Source of the DNA: Botryotinia globosa
Lineage: Eukaryota > Ascomycota > Leotiomycetes > Helotiales > Sclerotiniaceae
DNA length: 64,000 nt
NCBI GenBank assembly: GCA_014898425.1
Contig: RCSZ01000007.1
Span: 1,054,001 to 1,118,000, forward strand
Reading direction: 5' to 3'
Below are positions 1 to 12,816 of the stretch, piece after piece. How positions within the stretch are numbered: the stretch's first letter is position 1; each line of letters opens with the position of its first letter. The translations under genes were made by a program, and so were the position numbers. Under the pieces are notes generated by a model. It did no database searches. It saw only the letters and a list, made by a program, of their open reading frames with translations, and was not told the DNA's origin.

Positions 1-2
1 AC

Positions 3-1070
3 GGCAGAACTTCACGACCAACAACAAAACCCTCGGCTGCTAAAAGAGGAAGGCGTGATTCTTCTGTTGAATCATCCTCGAGTGATGAAATGTCAGATCT
101 TGATAGTGAGCTTATTGGAAGAAACCTGGATTCTAATGCCTCTATTCGAGAATACTTTAAACAGAAAGATGAAGCTCTCAGCAGACAGGGCCCTCCACCG
201 AACCGTCATGGAAATTTCTTGGAAGATGAAGACCTGGCGAGTTATGGGATTTTGGGAGAAAAGCTTAAGAACGAACGGGATTTGGAGGAAGAGAAGGAAA
301 GAGAGAAGGAGGAAGCGCGGGCGAGAGCTTTTGCTCACAGAGAAAGAACGCCTCCTGGTACAAACAGAAAGTCTGCTCCTGCTCGATCTGAACCTAAAAC
401 ACACCATCCCGCTCCCCTTCGCACAGATGCGTCACAAATTACCGCAGCCCCTCGTAAGATTATAACACCTGCCAGAGGGAAAGAAAGCGAGGATGATAAT
501 GTTGCAGCCATGTCTGTATTGAACCCATCGGAAAATTCTTCTGAAGAGCCAGTCAGTAACAAAGCTGGAAAAGTACGCGAATCCAACGCTCAAGGCCGTG
601 ATAGCACTGCTAGTCAAGCTCTCCGATATAAGCCTAACTTTTCGAATTGTTACAAAGTCACACCTGATGTTCGTTAAAAACTAATACCATATGATGATAA
701 ACGTGCCAGAACAGAGTTGCAAGGCATCAGTCGCTTTGTGTGCCAACTTTCTAGACGTGGCAAATATATTGCTTTCGGGGATGAAGAAGACGCTATAAAG
801 CATATGGAAAACCATCTAGATGATGTTTGTAATTTCATTGGAAGTAGAGATGATAGACTAAAACATAGGGATACGTGCCCGCATCATGTAGGTCATGTGA
901 GGAAAACGAACTATGACATCGCTAAAGCTCGAAAAAAAAAAGGAGGGAAGCAGGTGGGGGAAGTTCAAAGACTGCAAAGAAAGCAGAGAGTTCAGGCACT
1001 GATGGGAAGTCATCAGGAGATCATAGAGACAGCAAACGCAAATGACTTGCTGGAGATAGCGGCTAGTTGA
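3..1070 (+). CDS. 3' part of an uncharacterised charged, disordered protein, cut by the window edge
   Basis: The reading frame enters from the left edge and ends at TGA 1068–1070, so the start is outside the window. The visible part is hydrophilic: a Ser/Asp-rich stretch, then a Glu/Arg-rich run resembling a charged helix (near 275–350), then a compact segment with His and Cys (about 720–900), and a basic tail (around 915–1000). One in-frame TAA lies at 675–677. Two readings fit what I see. The first is a 48-bp GT–AG intron (669–716, donor GTTCGT) that keeps the frame. The second is a nonsense change, because the codons between the TAA and 716 also look coding. I do not recognise the family and assign no function. 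Residue composition suggests a nuclear or cytosolic scaffold-like protein, which is inference only. Confidence 0.5.
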
Positions 1071-4000
1071 GCGATAATGACTTTGAGAGAATGGGATATT
1101 AGTGGTGGGCGGGTGAGTATTGAGCAGATGTGTAGATGTTCGGTGTTCTTTGTCTTTTGTTGGCCATTTAGTTTAGTAGTATCAGTAGCAATCGTGAGAA
1201 ACAACTTCAAGGGAAGTACCAAAAGCCTTCATCTCTGGATCTAATTCGCCGTGATTAGTTGAAATACACTCATGACATATCGCAGTTTAACAGGTGTTTG
1301 TTTGTAACCTCAAAATGCAAGATGATACCCAACACTACATAATCGGCAGTCGAAAGTGCTTTGTTATATTCCTGGAGAGTTCTACTAGTATCCTCTTGTT
1401 CCTTAACTTTGAGGTGAGTATCTTGAGCCCACTCTATGTACTAATTTGATGGCTTGCTATAATCAGCTATCTATTGTCTTATACTCCTCGGGCTCTAGAC
1501 CCTTATCGAAATTAGAACCCAGTCTCCAATACATGTACTATAACTCTATGGTCCTTTCTAATCTTCACTTCGCTGTACCTCCCACAAACTTCATTATTAT
1601 ATGCTGAATTAAATAAATGCCCCGGCTCTCTTTTGTTATTCCACATATAGATTTCATGACAAACCACGTATACACACATTCCTCTAGCTAAAGGATTGAT
1701 TGTTCATTTTCCAAAAACTGTGTCTGAATTAATAGACCTTGTATATCGGATAGTGATATATATATTGAACGTTAAATTAGATACCATACGCGTTGTTCCA
1801 ATCCTAACACAACAACCTACCTAGTAACCAAGACACTAGCTTTTTGGCTCATGGCATCTCGATGTCCAACATATAGATAAGTAACGCTAAACATCTCTGC
1901 AGTTGCTTTCAAAGTACAAAGAAGCGAGCATGTATAAAAGCGCTAGTCGTCTCAACTATCGAAGCTCAAGTTGCATACCCAGAACCGCAGATTTAACATT
2001 CCTACATATCAACAACATGATTACGGTAGCAAAAAAAAATCCAGAAAACTGGCTACCTAAAGCATAAAGAATCTCAGTAGAAAGATTAATCAAGCTAGGC
2101 ATCTTGTGTCTTCTTCCTCAACACTTCCTACCCCAACTCAGTAAAGTATCAAGAGACGGTGTATCATTAAACAGAACCCGATGTGGAGAAATGCAGAACC
2201 AAGATTACTTAGACGGATAAACTGAGTAGATTGGATATTTTGATATGACATTAAGATTTACTATTTAAGTTTTAGAAGAGTAATAACAATAACCATGAGA
2301 TACTAAATACTTGTGGAGAACGGGGGATGAAGGAAGAGAAGAGGAGGGAAAGAGGTAAAGCGCAATGGAGTATCAGACAAACAATCAAGAGTATTGATTG
2401 AAAAGATATGAGAGAAAATAACAGCTGCTGGAGGACGTATTCAGTGCTCGAGGTTAAGCTTGAGGTTGAGTTCGAGGTTGATGAAATTGTGACTCAACGT
2501 AATAAGAATAGTGCCGAGAAACAGCAGTGATTATATTAAAATTCTCTCTGGGCCTAGGGAGCTGGACTATATTAACATAATAGTAGTGGAAAGCCGATGA
2601 TACACTCGCAAAGAATACACAGTATTGAAAAGTTTGCATCCAAACACCCCAAAAACTCACTCAATGAAAGGACTCAACACCCAGGTTCTACACACCGGTA
2701 AAGTTTCCAGAATCGTGGATTAAATCATTCTCTCGAATATTCACTCTCAACTTCGCCAACAATAGAACTATATGTCCCGAATCCAAAGAAAATCCCCACC
2801 GTCCCTAAGACGAGTTTTTCTCTCAGCTCTCCCATAATACCAACACCCAGCCAACAAAAATCAACAAGCATTCCTGCGGCTGATGCGGCGCTGTACATGT
2901 CGAAGTAAGATTTCTATATCCAACACCAGCGAGCTTTACAGTAGCGCTCCAAGGCTGAACATAGTAAGATTTAACTTGGCGTTAAATGAAAGAATCAACA
3001 GGTGTGCGTTTGTGATCACCACGTTGGTGTTGTAGTTTGTTATAATCGTTGGTAGCGCGGTATGAGTGCTTATTGGGGGCCAGAAGCATGGGTTGTAAGC
3101 AGGACCAGAGATCTTGAGATTATGTGGTAAGAGGCTTTTGTATTTTATGTGCAGATTTACAAATTGAAGTGAGTTATTTGTTTCTGTAAGTAATAAATAG
3201 ATATGTTACTTCAATAGGATTATCTTCGTCTCGATCAGTGAAAGTGGAAGATTCTCCCTGAGCAGCAAAATAATGCCTATCGATCTAATGAGTTTCCAAT
3301 AATTCGGACTGTGTCCCGATAGTGAAGGGCGTGAAATGCCTAAATCCAACCAGAATACTCAAATAGTTTGGAATATTAAAGTAATTCGGGATGTTAGATC
3401 GCGTTGAAACATTGAAGCTTCAACCCAGCCTATTAGACCGAATTATTCAACACACCAATATGATAGCGGTAATTGTAATGGGCACAATAGCATAAAGAGT
3501 AGTATTGTGAGGTATCTGAAATACATTCCGCAGGTCCCGGCACTTGTCAATCCTCAATAAATGCTATATTCGGCAGTTGGAGACCTTGGAGCGACCATCA
3601 CAGGCTTTCAGCGCGGCTACCCAGGTATAGAAGCGCCGTTGTATGTCACTACGCGAGCTGATACTGCTCAGCTTGAATGTTCAATATCACTGAATGTATT
3701 GGGCTCGAATTTGAAGGGCTCGAATATTTCTATCACGCAGGAACAATAATCCCCACCTTGAAAAGAAAAAAACATAAGCACCATAATGTAAAGGCAGCTC
3801 TTTATCGTAAACATCATGACCGGGTCTCAGTGTGGAGGCATCGACCTTGTTTCGTACCTCCTACAACCTGCGCGTTTAGTGAAGCCGCGGAGAGATTAAG
3901 TAGCGCAAAATTATTTTGTGCATCAGAACCATATATCGCCATGTGAGACAACATACTTTGGTAATAATTCTACTCATTGAGACACTTCTCAAAATAGTTT

Positions 4001-7000
4001 CATTCGATACTATGCGGCTCAAGTGAAATTTTGAGGAAAAAACATCCCATCGGATAGTCTTTTCCCAACCATTTCAAGACAGACATATGCTGGGATCACT
4101 CCCAAGAAAACAAGTTTTCCCAAGTTGTGATCCAGACCGTGTTTTCCCCAACCTATCATCACAACAGCCAGCCTTGTGTTCCGGACGCCACATTCAAACC
4201 AGGCTGTCTAAGCGCCGAGGTTGAATATCACCGAGTAGATTGTGACAACATGTGTGATTTTGTTCACAGAGAAATTCCACAACATGAATCATTGGAGAGC
4301 CACGAATGGATGGGCCTTCTGATAACGATTGCCATGTCTTACATTGGAGCGTGGAGGGGTGAACCCGTTACACCGAGCCTTGTCACACGTGCAGGCAGAA
4401 ATAGTTCTTGCCGTGCAACCACAAGATGCTCAAAATGTTATACGCACTGCAACTGCAGTGTACAATTTTACAGCGTGGCATTATGATTGTTCGTATTCAG
4501 GCAATAGATCCCTTGCGCCAAAATGCAGAGCAACAATTGAATAGAAAACTAGATAAAAAGGACACGAGAGAAGAGACAATGAAGAGAGTGATGTTCTTCC
4601 AGATTGTCTCGTGATTTAGTTGACGATGAATACCAACATTGTGATTATTGATGTTGTGTGATGATGAACTTTGTTAGGATTAGTTTCAAACTTCTCAATA
4701 GCGCTGTCTTATTTAGAATGCGGATCAGATTGGCTTACACGCCCGGCTTGTGAGACCAGGGGGAATAAACGTTGAGCAAGATCAAGTAAGGGCTGGGATT
4801 TTGACACCAGCTACTTCTCGGAGTGGCTTGACGGGCGTACAATGTTCCAGAAAGAGCAGGCGGGGCTATTTTCTGCAGCCTTCGTGATGTGCATTATTAA
4901 AAATAAAGTTTTGACAAGAGGACTTGAGAAGCATCCATTCCTGATATGTCAAGACATCGATGTAAAGGAAAGATAACTGAAGAGTCAGTGCTGTATCATT
5001 GGTCCTCACACCCCACCACTATGGCTCGGCTGGAGGCATGTAATATTTTGACTTTGTATGCCCGCCGCTGCACGCCCAAGTAATAAGGCCAAGAGAGTGA
5101 ATCTTACAGCAACATGGAAACAGACTATTTCCATCGATGATCACGCACTGGCTGTTTCAATGAAAAGGGGAATGACGTACATGAAAGTCTCAAGTAAATC
5201 GGTACTAACGATGTTGATCAGGTACTGAGATGAGTCCTGACTCACAGAGATAAGAATGAGAACCTTTCAACATGAACATGAGGGGTAATTCGAAAAGGCT
5301 CGTGACACGGTGACAGGCTCTTGGGTATCTTGATATGGGTCCTTGAGCATACATAGTGGGGACAACGAAGTGGGATGAAGGAAAGGATATTTTTTCCTTC
5401 CTGCGCATTTGACGCAATCGAATACATACTTGAGATCCTAGAGACTAGAGTTGATAGAGACTCGAGAGTCCTCTGACTTGGAAGTGGAGTCTACACCGTA
5501 AGAGGCTCGAGACTCGAGAGTCGAGAGGACAAGAAAAGGTGGATATCAATCAACGTGATCTGAAGTCGGGTATTAATTTAAAAACAAACAGAGTCCCCGG
5601 ATCAACGACGACCCCATGGCCATCGACTCTCAGAATGATCCAGCTGGGGCCGATCAGGAGATAAGTCGATTTCATCGACTTATCGAAAGAATCATCGTCA
5701 TATCTTGGTATTCGCGGTTGGAGAATAAGCCGAATTGGTGGAACTCCATCATAGTAGTGGAGTGACTTCCAAGTTCCAAGGCGACGAAGGATTTTGAAGG
5801 TTTGTTAATTGAATCCAAGTTTAATGAGGGTTGATGTGTTGTTTAACTGTTTGTTTGTTTGTATAAATGGCATACAGTGATGGTGGCTGGGGATAATAAA
5901 AATTTACTGGATGAGAGCTTGTACACATATGTGAAATAGGCCTAATATTGGCCACAACACCGAGTTTTGCTTGGTTAAGCGATTGTTGTGGTCTAATGAA
6001 AGGCCCATGAACGCTGTAAAGCATGATAAGTATTGAATACGTGGTGCCAGAGGATTTCGATTGACCTAAATGATCAATGATCATATCATAATTCATAGAC
6101 ATCGTTTAACAAATATTGATAATGATACATATTGATAAACACAGAGTATGTACTACCTGGGTATCGGTACTGCTAAGGTTACCCCCCTCTTATCCGAGGT
6201 TCCGCCGTGGCTTATAGTCTTGGAAAGTTAGACTCACCAGTGACTCTTTCCTTCAAGGGCGGGATGTCCGCTGTCAAACGGACCCTTCCTTCCCTTCCCT
6301 TCCCTCCCCTCCCCTTTCATGTGAATCACCATGTCAAAAGAGAAGGAAAGAAAAAAGTTCAGATGATCTCGCCAATTGAGTGAATCCCAAATCCTCTTTT
6401 CTCCACCATAACCATAACCATAACCTTTCCTACCTCACATTCTGCAATTGGCCTCGCGACTTCTTATACTGCAACTGGAACGAGCAATTTGACGATTCTC
6501 AAACACACTGTGTCAAGTTCCCAAGATGAAGCAAGTTCTTCTCGTCACATCGTATCTGTGAATAGGTCGGTACAATATATGATTAAAGGCGGGGGGATGG
6601 ATATTCATCGGGATCGTTAGAACTGAGGGGTAGAAAAGCGTGTCAAAATGTATCATACCTTTTGTCTGAAACAAAAGCTATGGAAACTTGAAAGGCAACT
6701 CAGATTGGATGGCGGGGCAGCCGACACAGGACAAGGAAGTCCTCGCATCGCATTTGCATTATTAACTGCAGGAGCACCATCGGACTTTCGATAAATGCAA
6801 CTGTCAGCAGAAAAATGTATTTACTGGGATGATGGCGAATTTTTGCAGTTTGATAGGTGAACCTACTAGCTACTAGGGAAGTGTCCCTGAGTAAAGGTCA
6901 TGAGCTCTGCGACCCCATTTTGGTGACAATTAACCCGCAATGTCCTGGTTTGGTTTAGTACATGATGTACGTGCCTCTGATGTGCGGGAGATCTGTCGCC

Positions 7001-9300
7001 AAAGGCGGTACAGATATTGTTGATTGTTTGAAATCCTTTCGTAGGTCCTGATAGGGGTTTCCATGTTTAGCTTGCGACTTCTTTCGAGGTGAAGCTTCGG
7101 ATATTTCTCGATTTCCTGCTGTACCGTGTAATTTGTACGAGTGATCAATCAGTGGGGCATATGGAAACCAAGGGAGGGAGACCATCAATGATCGTTAAGA
7201 CCTGCCAAGCTAATGCTCGAGGTACATAAGTACATGCATGATATGCTAGAAAAAGCTATTTTATCAATGGAAGTGGGAAGAAGAAGAGAGATGATTTGTA
7301 CTTTCGAGTACAGAATGGGGCAGATGAAGGCTATCTTTGCATGGGCGTCTGCATGATGATAATTACACCGCAGGAAATTGATAATCTAAGGTCTCGGCTC
7401 AGGAACACCTCTGCACCTCTAGATTCTGGAAACACTGACGATATCTCACTTGGTAAGAAAAGAGATCAAAAATGAACCATACAAATTTGATAGATTTTAA
7501 TATGCCGGGGTCGCAGATACAATAAGTTGGGCCTTGATGCAGGCGACGTTCCATTTGATCTATTCATCCATTCAGGGGATCAGGAAAAGAGGGGGAAGCA
7601 ATGGATGGAAGGGTGTGCTGACAGTGACTTTGGTACCTGTCTTTATCCGGTATATCTGACGTTAGCTATTACCCCCCCCCCTTTCTTCATATTCTAGATG
7701 TTCAGAGTTGGAGGTCGGGAAATGTTCTTTTGCGGCTACTTCAAGTATAATCACAGTTGTATTCGGCGGTAACAGAATTTTATAATTAGGTAGGCTCGGC
7801 AGGCAAAGCTGATGACTGAATTCTACATCGCTTAGCCGTAGCTTGGAATAACCTAGCTGTGCAGTGTGGACAGACTACTTCATTAGTGACATTCGAGTTA
7901 CTCGAGCGTGCAGAGAAACGTGGTGGTCTCATGCACCATGAGTCCTTGATGGGACTTAGTTTGAAGCTTTTCATTGGCTAATCTATCACCAATGGATTGA
8001 AAGGTCTTTCGATCACGTCCTGCTTTCCTTCCGGAGTTGCCATCATTGTTTATTTACTTGATTTTGGATGAGTGACTCTGAATGCGGTAATGGTCTGATT
8101 TTCTAAGGCTGGTGATGGAGATGAATGCTTGACTTCGAGCCACAATAAAGTGCAAATGTCACATGTCTAGTATGAATACTTCATAGATACTATATCCATT
8201 CTCCCAACATAAGATGCCTGGTGGCCATGAGTCTCAGATGTTTTTACCTCACATGTCAACCAACCCAGCTGAATTGATACGAAATAATAACCACTTTTGA
8301 GCCTATACCCTACGAAGTTACAATCTTTGAACAAGCTGTGCTGCATCTATTGCCCGTTCAACGACTTGGCACCGCTTCTATTCGAGCAGTATCATTGTGG
8401 CGCGTGTTGGTTTGCTAGATCTACTACCACTATTGAGACGTCTTCGAATTCTTCCGCGGTGGGGAGGACTCTGATATCTTCACGCCAGGCTCTACTTAAC
8501 TCAACTCCATTCTCTGCCATTCGATAACCAGGCTATCTTTTCCTAATATCTAGCCCAGGCCAGGCTTACCCCATTACTATCTCCAGGTCTCATACATACA
8601 TATCATACAGGACTCAGCGTCGTATCGTATGGTTCCAATTCTCCCACTTGCATCACCCCATCATATCACCCCCATTAAATCGAGTCAAGCCAAATCAATC
8701 AGCGTCATATTCAAGTTTCAATATCCCAAGACCAAGGCAGCGAAGCCCATTTACCTGCTCTGGCCCATTGCCTATTGACGTTGACGTTGATTTGAAGTTC
8801 TGGTACGCTGAATGCTTCAGAGTTACCAATAGAGTTAAATCCATCCATCTGTCGACTATCGAACGGATACTCCCTTTTAGAGTTCGACTAATCATAAAAT
8901 ACCCAAGGCTATCGACTAATTCGAATTCTGACAAGCATAACTTGGAACGGCCTAAAGCTTTTTCAATTGCAGGATTACAACATTCTACAGAAACCTCGTT
9001 CTATCATTCGTGAATAGCTTCAGGGAGTGGATGCCCCGGCTGGGCCATTTCCTTCGCAAATCGTAATCGTCAGGACGACGATTCACCGCCTCGTTGTCCC
9101 CATATCGCCCTATATTCTTATTTGATATTACTCCATGCCTACCTTTTACTGCGGTTGCCGTTTATACTGATGAGCCTGGTACCTTGACAGACAAATGATA
9201 CAATTTTACTAGAGAGACCGGATTTTTGGACCCATTCAATACCATCACAAAGGATACGATACGTTCATTCGTGTTGTTCTTAACTTCTTCTTCCACTGCT
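1071..9300. other. Long spacer without a supportable gene
   Basis: About 8.2 kb in which open frames stay below about 120 codons, lack recognisable domains and do not join across convincing splice sites. It holds a pair of 14-bp direct repeats (5457–5470, 5509–5522), a pyrimidine tract (about 6280–6316) and a short CCATAA triplet (6404–6424). I see no tRNA, rRNA or transposase sequence in it. Part may be untranslated or non-coding transcript, or decayed repeats. Confidence 0.6.
5457..5522. repeat. Two copies of a 14-bp self-complementary motif
   Basis: GAGACTCGAGAGTC occurs at 5457–5470 and again at 5509–5522, 52 bp apart start to start. Each copy contains the palindromic core CTCGAG with flanking GACT/AGTC pairing, so both direct and inverted pairings are possible. 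The second copy is embedded in further CTCGA/TCGAG repeats (5504–5527). No function can be assigned. Confidence 0.75.
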
Positions 9301-10773
9301 TTGAGCCAGTTGAACCAGGAAAGCGGAGTATTACTTACTTATTAGCATTACTGTATCTACTTCTTACTATTGCCATTACGAGTAATAAGGCGGGGACCGA
9401 ATCAATCCACCAGGGCAAGGGCATTCTTTGGGAATCTATTCGAATCCTCAGCATTACTGTCATTCCCATATATCCTGATTGAGGACCCATTAGAATCCTG
9501 TCTCCTCCTTTTTCGGTTCCTTCGTTTTGGCGTGTTTACTTTTTACCTTGTGTATAGAGTACTCGCACAGAACAAAACGTCAATACCAATTGTCCTTTAT
9601 CATCACATCACCTCATCATCAATATATCGTCGAGAGACTTCACACCTGGGCGCCTCACTCTTCTTCTACTTGTACTGTTCTACTACTGCAACAACTACTA
9701 CTACTACTACTCCTCCTCCTCCTCCTACTTTATCTTCTTCGCTACGGATACTCCGTATTCACTTCTGACGACCACCGGACGGAACCATTCTCTGTATACA
9801 TCCGACCCGAAAGGCAAATCCGTACACATCATTCACTCTATCTACCGGTCTATTTCTATTCTGTCCATTCAATTCCTTTCGGAACGATCTTGAAGAAGGT
9901 CACAACTTACATATCGCCACAACCTAAGCTTACGAAAGACTTTTTCTTTTTCGTCTTCGCTGGTTTCACGGGATCTTGACTGGTTTCCGCTCTCCCGTTG
10001 ATTTCACTGCGCCTTGCTGACTCAAGATTTCACCCTTTGGGATTCCACATCGTCTGGGTATCGTCAATCAATCACCAATCAATCACCAATCAATTCCAGC
10101 CTCTGCTTTGGACCTTTCAATTGTGCCTTGCTTTTGCCTTGCCTTTGCCTTTACCTCTTTACCTTTACTATTTCACGTGGTTCGCATCTCGGTCCCTTGG
10201 TTGGAGCCCGTTTTCATCCCATAGCTGGAGGTAATTGACAATTTTATCGAAGTACTTATTACTACCCAGTCGGGATAATCCGTGACCTCATTCACTATTC
10301 AACTCATCCAAGCCTCCAAGAACCTGGACCCCCAAAGATTTTCAAGGATTGGGAAAGATCGGATCCAAGATATTTCCCAAATATCTCTCAACTCCTCTGT
10401 TGACAAATTATCTTCTCTTCAATACCATTTGGATCCTTTGCATATCGACAATTACTCTACCGATATTTGAATAGGAAATCCTTTCAGCTCTTTTCAGATT
10501 TGAATCGTCACAACATTCTTCCTTTCTGCAACATTCTTTAATATACTCAGCTTCCCAGCTTTCGCATTGCAATCATTAGATTTCTATCTTTACTTCTCAT
10601 AGCAGATCAATAACGGCATCGACACCCAAGAATTTACTTCCATCGATTCCTTCGTTTGCTTCTCGACGACAATGCAATAGATCGGCCACGAAGGTTTGCA
10701 ATTCACGAGCAATACATTACGCAAATTCCCATCTCTCATTACTTGAACCAAATACCCTCATTTTTCTTTCGCC
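9301..10773 (+). promoter_or_regulatory. Pyrimidine-rich upstream region or leader of the J-domain gene
   Basis: Roughly 1.4 kb before the J-protein start is strongly T/C biased on the + strand, with CTA and CCT trinucleotide runs (9694–9728), CAATCAATCAC repeats (about 10067–10094) and CCTTGCCTTTG repeats (about 10130–10160). CT-rich tracts are common in fungal promoters and long leaders. A perfect 6-bp inverted repeat TACGGA/TCCGTA with a 3-bp spacer lies at 9743–9757. Open frames here have proline, serine and tyrosine-heavy translations typical of pyrimidine-rich DNA and are not counted as genes. Confidence 0.4.
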
Positions 10774-12816
10774 ATGACTTCACCACGCCTCCCTCCAGAT
10801 CCATATAAAATCCTCGGTGTTGATAAAGAAGCGACATTACCTCAGATTCGATTAGCACATCGAAAACTTGTTCTCCAGTGTCATCCGGACAAGGTTCAAG
10901 ATCCTCAATTGAAGGCAATAAAAGTCGATGAATTTCAAAAAGTCCAAGAAGCATATGAAATACTTAGTGATGTATCGAGAAGATCTGAATATGACCAAAC
11001 AGTCAAATTGCAGAAGTTGAGAGAGGAGTTGGGCAAAACTTCGACTTCGACTTCAACTTCGAATCCAGTTTCGACTAGTAAAACTTATGAACACAATGTT
11101 AGGACCGCAGAACCTAGAACGTCAACATACAGTTCCTCGTATCCAAAGACTGCGCAAAAGCCACCAAAAGAATCAAATGTGTATTCAAAACCGCCACCGA
11201 GATCTTATGAGGATTTGTATGAAGAAAGTCCGAGACCATCTGTCAGGAGATCCAAAACAACAACTAGAGATTCGGATAGAGATGAAAGGGAGCGTAGAAG
11301 ACACCAGGAAGAAGATGAAAGAGAGAAGTTGAGACGGAAGATGGAGAAGGATGCTAAGCGTGATCACGGAGATCGAAAGAAGTCTCGCGACAAGGAGAAG
11401 AGACGTGGCACCGAAGAGAAAGTACGTCCAAGCACATATGTTGAAGAAGAATCAAGTGAGGATGATTTCCGACGAAAAGCGGAACGAGCTGCACGAAGGG
11501 CAGAGGAATTGAGGGCCGAGACTGCTGCTCGACTTCAACAAGAACGGGAGCGAGAGTGGGAGCATCGTGACAGAGAACGTGAACGAGAATTACGCGACAG
11601 GGAGAGGGAGAGGGAACGAGAACGGGAAAGGGAGAGGGAACGGGAAAGAGAAAGGGAACGAGAGCGAGAGCGAGAACGAGATCCTCCAGAGGTGAAAGAC
11701 TCGCCGATGGGAGAGAAGTGGAAAGATCATATGGCAAATGCTGCACGTTATGTCCAAGCTTCACGCAGAGAGTCGGATATTAAACCAGAGGTGCCATTTG
11801 CGCCAGCCCCACCTCCAATGCCCACTATGCGTCGAGCAGAAACGTTTGCTGCGCCATCATCTACACCATATAACAATCACTACAAAGTACATCCATCTGC
11901 TGCTTATGAAAATCATAGTGATGATGAGACACCACGAAGATCAGCAGCACGACCATCGCGCCGTTCTGCAGAGACTCCTTCGAAAAATAAAGATACGCCA
12001 AAGCCAAGTAGACGCTCGACTAGGGAGTCACCATATGTGAATACGGCATCAACTTCACCTCCTACGAAGCCTACCCTCAATAAACAATATTCGGAGCCAC
12101 CGATAGTTGGAGTTGGGTCGGGTAGACGGGAACCTAGTCGATCAAAGACGGAGTATCCTCGAGAGCCACCTCCACCACCTCCACCACCTACATTTACCAG
12201 AGCAGCCACATTTACACAAGGCATGGGTACGAAGACAGACACTAGGGATAGGGGTCGTGGACCGATTCGGGTTGTTCAGAATCCGGTGTCAGAGTCTGAT
12301 TCTGGATCTGACTCCGAGTCGCCATCACCAACACCACAATATTCTCATGTTAGACAGCCTCGGGCTCCTGAGCCTTCTGGTACTACAAAAACTTACGTCA
12401 TTGGTAGTAATGGGCGAAGTGAACTCAAGGGCTCTTATCGATCAGATCTCCGCGATGCTGCTTATACGCGACCTCGAAGTCCATCTCCTCGTCGAACCAC
12501 TCGTCCTCCTTTGGCACGAAGTGGTGGAAGTGCCTCTCGTCAGGTGCGATCTCGGTCACGGGGATATCACCCAACATCTGCGCCCGAACCGACTGAGCCC
12601 GTAGTTGTCAACGCCCAACCCAAACCTCGAGAGGCTGCTCGGGCCACAAGTCGTAGTGGATATCCACCACAATACAACAATATAAACTTTTCTGCTCCAA
12701 TCACACCCGACAACATTGTCTACTCGTCTGGAACGCATTATAGAGCTACTGAACCGGGAAATCATCGTGATTATACGCCCTACACCCCGGCTCGTGGTCG
12801 TGAATCGGTCTACTAA
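10774..12816 (+). CDS. J-domain (DnaJ/HSP40-type) protein with Arg/Glu-rich and Pro-rich disordered tail
   Basis: A 680-residue protein read without introns. Residues about 9–76 form a J-domain: the YKILGV start, a basic helix II, the diagnostic HPD tripeptide (within CHPDK) and the helix III EAYEILSD. J-domains stimulate the ATPase of Hsp70. After it come Thr/Ser repeats, a highly charged region, a long alternating Arg/Glu tract (about residues 252–305), Pro-rich segments (one polyproline stretch near residues 463–475) and an Arg/Ser-rich C-terminus. There is no Cys-rich zinc-finger domain and no class I/II C-terminal substrate domain, so it is a class III (DnaJC-like) protein. The Arg/Glu and Arg/Ser composition suggests a nuclear or RNA-related role, which is inference. 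The ATG follows a long pyrimidine-rich leader. The substrate is unknown. Confidence 0.9.
   Translation: MTSPRLPPDPYKILGVDKEATLPQIRLAHRKLVLQCHPDKVQDPQLKAIKVDEFQKVQEAYEILSDVSRRSEYDQTVKLQKLREELGKTSTSTSTSNPVSTSKTYEHNVRTAEPRTSTYSSSYPKTAQKPPKESNVYSKPPPRSYEDLYEESPRPSVRRSKTTTRDSDRDERERRRHQEEDEREKLRRKMEKDAKRDHGDRKKSRDKEKRRGTEEKVRPSTYVEEESSEDDFRRKAERAARRAEELRAETAARLQQEREREWEHRDRERERELRDRERERERERERERERERERERERERERDPPEVKDSPMGEKWKDHMANAARYVQASRRESDIKPEVPFAPAPPPMPTMRRAETFAAPSSTPYNNHYKVHPSAAYENHSDDETPRRSAARPSRRSAETPSKNKDTPKPSRRSTRESPYVNTASTSPPTKPTLNKQYSEPPIVGVGSGRREPSRSKTEYPREPPPPPPPPTFTRAATFTQGMGTKTDTRDRGRGPIRVVQNPVSESDSGSDSESPSPTPQYSHVRQPRAPEPSGTTKTYVIGSNGRSELKGSYRSDLRDAAYTRPRSPSPRRTTRPPLARSGGSASRQVRSRSRGYHPTSAPEPTEPVVVNAQPKPREAARATSRSGYPPQYNNINFSAPITPDNIVYSSGTHYRATEPGNHRDYTPYTPARGRESVY

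Noticed and set aside
3561..4544. Several short + strand open frames, one with many cysteines
   Set aside because: They overlap in different frames, have no domain, no splice partner and composition as expected of random sequence.
9370..10234. Hydrophobic, Leu/Tyr-rich open frames before the J-domain gene
   Set aside because: They are produced by pyrimidine-rich DNA and CTA/CCT repeats, not by selection for protein.
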